Of a stretch of 6,846 bases of DNA, positions 5,971 to 6,846 are shown piece after piece (the stretch's first letter is position 1; every line of letters begins with the position of its first letter). A model generated the notes under the pieces. That model was not told the origin of the DNA. It searched no databases and saw nothing but the letters and a program-made list of their open reading frames with translations. Position numbers and translations under genes: made by a program. The stretch is from contig CAYUSW010000053.1 of NCBI GenBank assembly GCA_964447445.1, positions 1 to 6,846 on the forward strand. Direction: 5' to 3'. This DNA is from CAIOGO01 sp964447445. GTDB lineage: Bacteria > Bipolaricaulota > Bipolaricaulia > UBA7950 > UBA9294.

Positions 5971-6846
5971 ATGAAGCGAGGGAAACTCACGTTCCTGGTT
6001 TGCGTGACAGCTCTTGTGTTGTGTCTCTCGGGATGCGGCTGGCTGTGGCCGGACGTGCCGCAAGAGGACCTGGTGGCCCAGTCGAGTCTTCCTCGGGATC
6101 TCCATCCGAGCGTCAGCGAGGCGGACGCGGAGGCGCTCGCGGCCGGCAACGGCGCGTTCGCTCTCGATCTCTACGCCCAAGTGGCCGATGGGGACGCCAA
6201 CGTCTTCTTCTCGCCGTTCAGCATCTCGTCCGCCCTCGCAATGACATACGCCGGCGCGAGGAGCGCGACGGAAGATCAGATGGCAGGTGCCTTGCACTTC
6301 GACCTCGGCCAAGACGCGCTGCATCCGGCGTTCAACGCGGTCGACCTCGAGCTTGGCCGCCGCACTGAGCTTCACGAGCCGTTCGAGGGCGAGGGGTTCG
6401 AACTGAGCATCGTCAACGCCCTGTGGGGCGAGCGCGGTTTCCCTTTCCTCGGCAGCTACCTCGACACACTGGCCGAGAATTACGGCGCGGGACTCCGCCT
6501 GATGAGCTTCTCTGAAGATCCCGAAGGCTCGCGCGTCGCGATCAATAGCTGGGTGAGCGACGAGACGCACGACAGGATCACAGATCTCCTCCCCGAGGGC
6601 AGCGTGAGCGAGCTGACGCGCCTCGTCCTGACGAACGCGATCTACTTCAAGGCACCATGGCTCTACCCGTTCGAGACGAAAGACACGAAGGCGGAGTCCT
6701 TCTCGCTACTCGATGGCGCTCCAATCTCGGTTTCGATGATGCACCGAACGCTCAACGCCCGGTACGCGAGGGTCGGCAGCGTGCAAGCCGTCGAGCTGCC
6801 GTACAACGGAGACCAGCTCGCAATGCTCGTCCTCGTTCCGGATGCG
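5971..6846 (+). CDS. Lipoprotein serpin (protease inhibitor), 3' end outside window
   Basis: The first 292 residues of a serpin, a suicide inhibitor that traps serine (sometimes cysteine) proteases; the frame is still open at the window edge. Residues 1-21 are a lipoprotein signal peptide ending in lipobox LSGC, so Cys22 would be lipidated and the inhibitor anchored outside the cytoplasmic membrane. A short linker leads into the fold at about residue 55. Serpin signatures are NVFFSPFSISSALAM (77-91) with YAGARSAT (93-100), INSWVSDETHDRITDLLPEG (191-210), LTNAIYFKAPW (220-230) and VELPYNGDQLAMLVLVPD (274-291). The hinge, reactive-centre loop and C-terminal signature lie beyond the edge, so inhibitory ability and protease class cannot be judged. 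It is divergent from the exported phosphoesterase-esterase across a 222-nt shared region. An alternative in-frame ATG at 5962 would add three residues. Confidence 0.94.
   Translation, partial: MKRGKLTFLVCVTALVLCLSGCGWLWPDVPQEDLVAQSSLPRDLHPSVSEADAEALAAGNGAFALDLYAQVADGDANVFFSPFSISSALAMTYAGARSATEDQMAGALHFDLGQDALHPAFNAVDLELGRRTELHEPFEGEGFELSIVNALWGERGFPFLGSYLDTLAENYGAGLRLMSFSEDPEGSRVAINSWVSDETHDRITDLLPEGSVSELTRLVLTNAIYFKAPWLYPFETKDTKAESFSLLDGAPISVSMMHRTLNARYARVGSVQAVELPYNGDQLAMLVLVPDA

Noticed and set aside
5809..6570. 253-codon open frame on the - strand over the serpin and the palindrome
   Set aside because: The serpin reading on the + strand is unmistakable; the reverse product is charged and featureless and runs through the non-coding palindrome.

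Overview
The window is GC-rich bacterial DNA (clearly above 60 % G+C by eye; not counted) with the gene density and strand pattern of a free-living bacterium. It holds six protein genes, two of them cut by the window edges. I found no RNA genes, CRISPR arrays, phage genes or intact insertion sequences. The taxon cannot be fixed from this sequence. The TTG and GTG starts, AGGAGG-type ribosome binding sites, a lipoprotein-type serpin and a long GGGACACAAACCC palindrome would fit an uncultured high-GC phylum, but that is only an impression.

Layout, left to right. (1) Bases 1-688, + strand: C-terminal part of a TIM-barrel glycoside-hydrolase-like protein. (2) Bases 921-2411, + strand: a complete M32 metallocarboxypeptidase with all five family motifs, starting at TTG. 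(3) Bases 2419-2814, + strand, 7 nt after the peptidase: a small alanine-rich protein of the Imm5-like 'putative immunity protein' type, with no toxin beside it. (4) Bases 3036-3851, + strand: a homologue of L-2-amino-thiazoline-4-carboxylic acid (ATC) hydrolase, starting at GTG. (5) Bases 3991-5748, - strand and convergent with (4): an exported two-domain protein joining an alkaline-phosphatase-superfamily phosphoesterase to an alpha/beta-hydrolase esterase. (6) Bases 5971 to the right edge, + strand and divergent from (5): a lipoprotein serpin, cut before its reactive-centre loop.

The genes do not form one obvious pathway. Two themes can be drawn. The peptidase and the immunity-like gene look like one transcription unit. 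The bifunctional phosphoesterase/esterase and the serpin are both exported and share one divergent control region (5749-5970). That region is the most structured non-coding DNA here: it has a 61-nt near-palindrome that appears to lie upstream of both promoters, and a 7-bp direct repeat on an 11-bp pitch next to the phosphoesterase gene. I saw no convincing new defence or mobile system. The best leads are the fused enzyme, the divergent control region and the toxin-less immunity-like gene.
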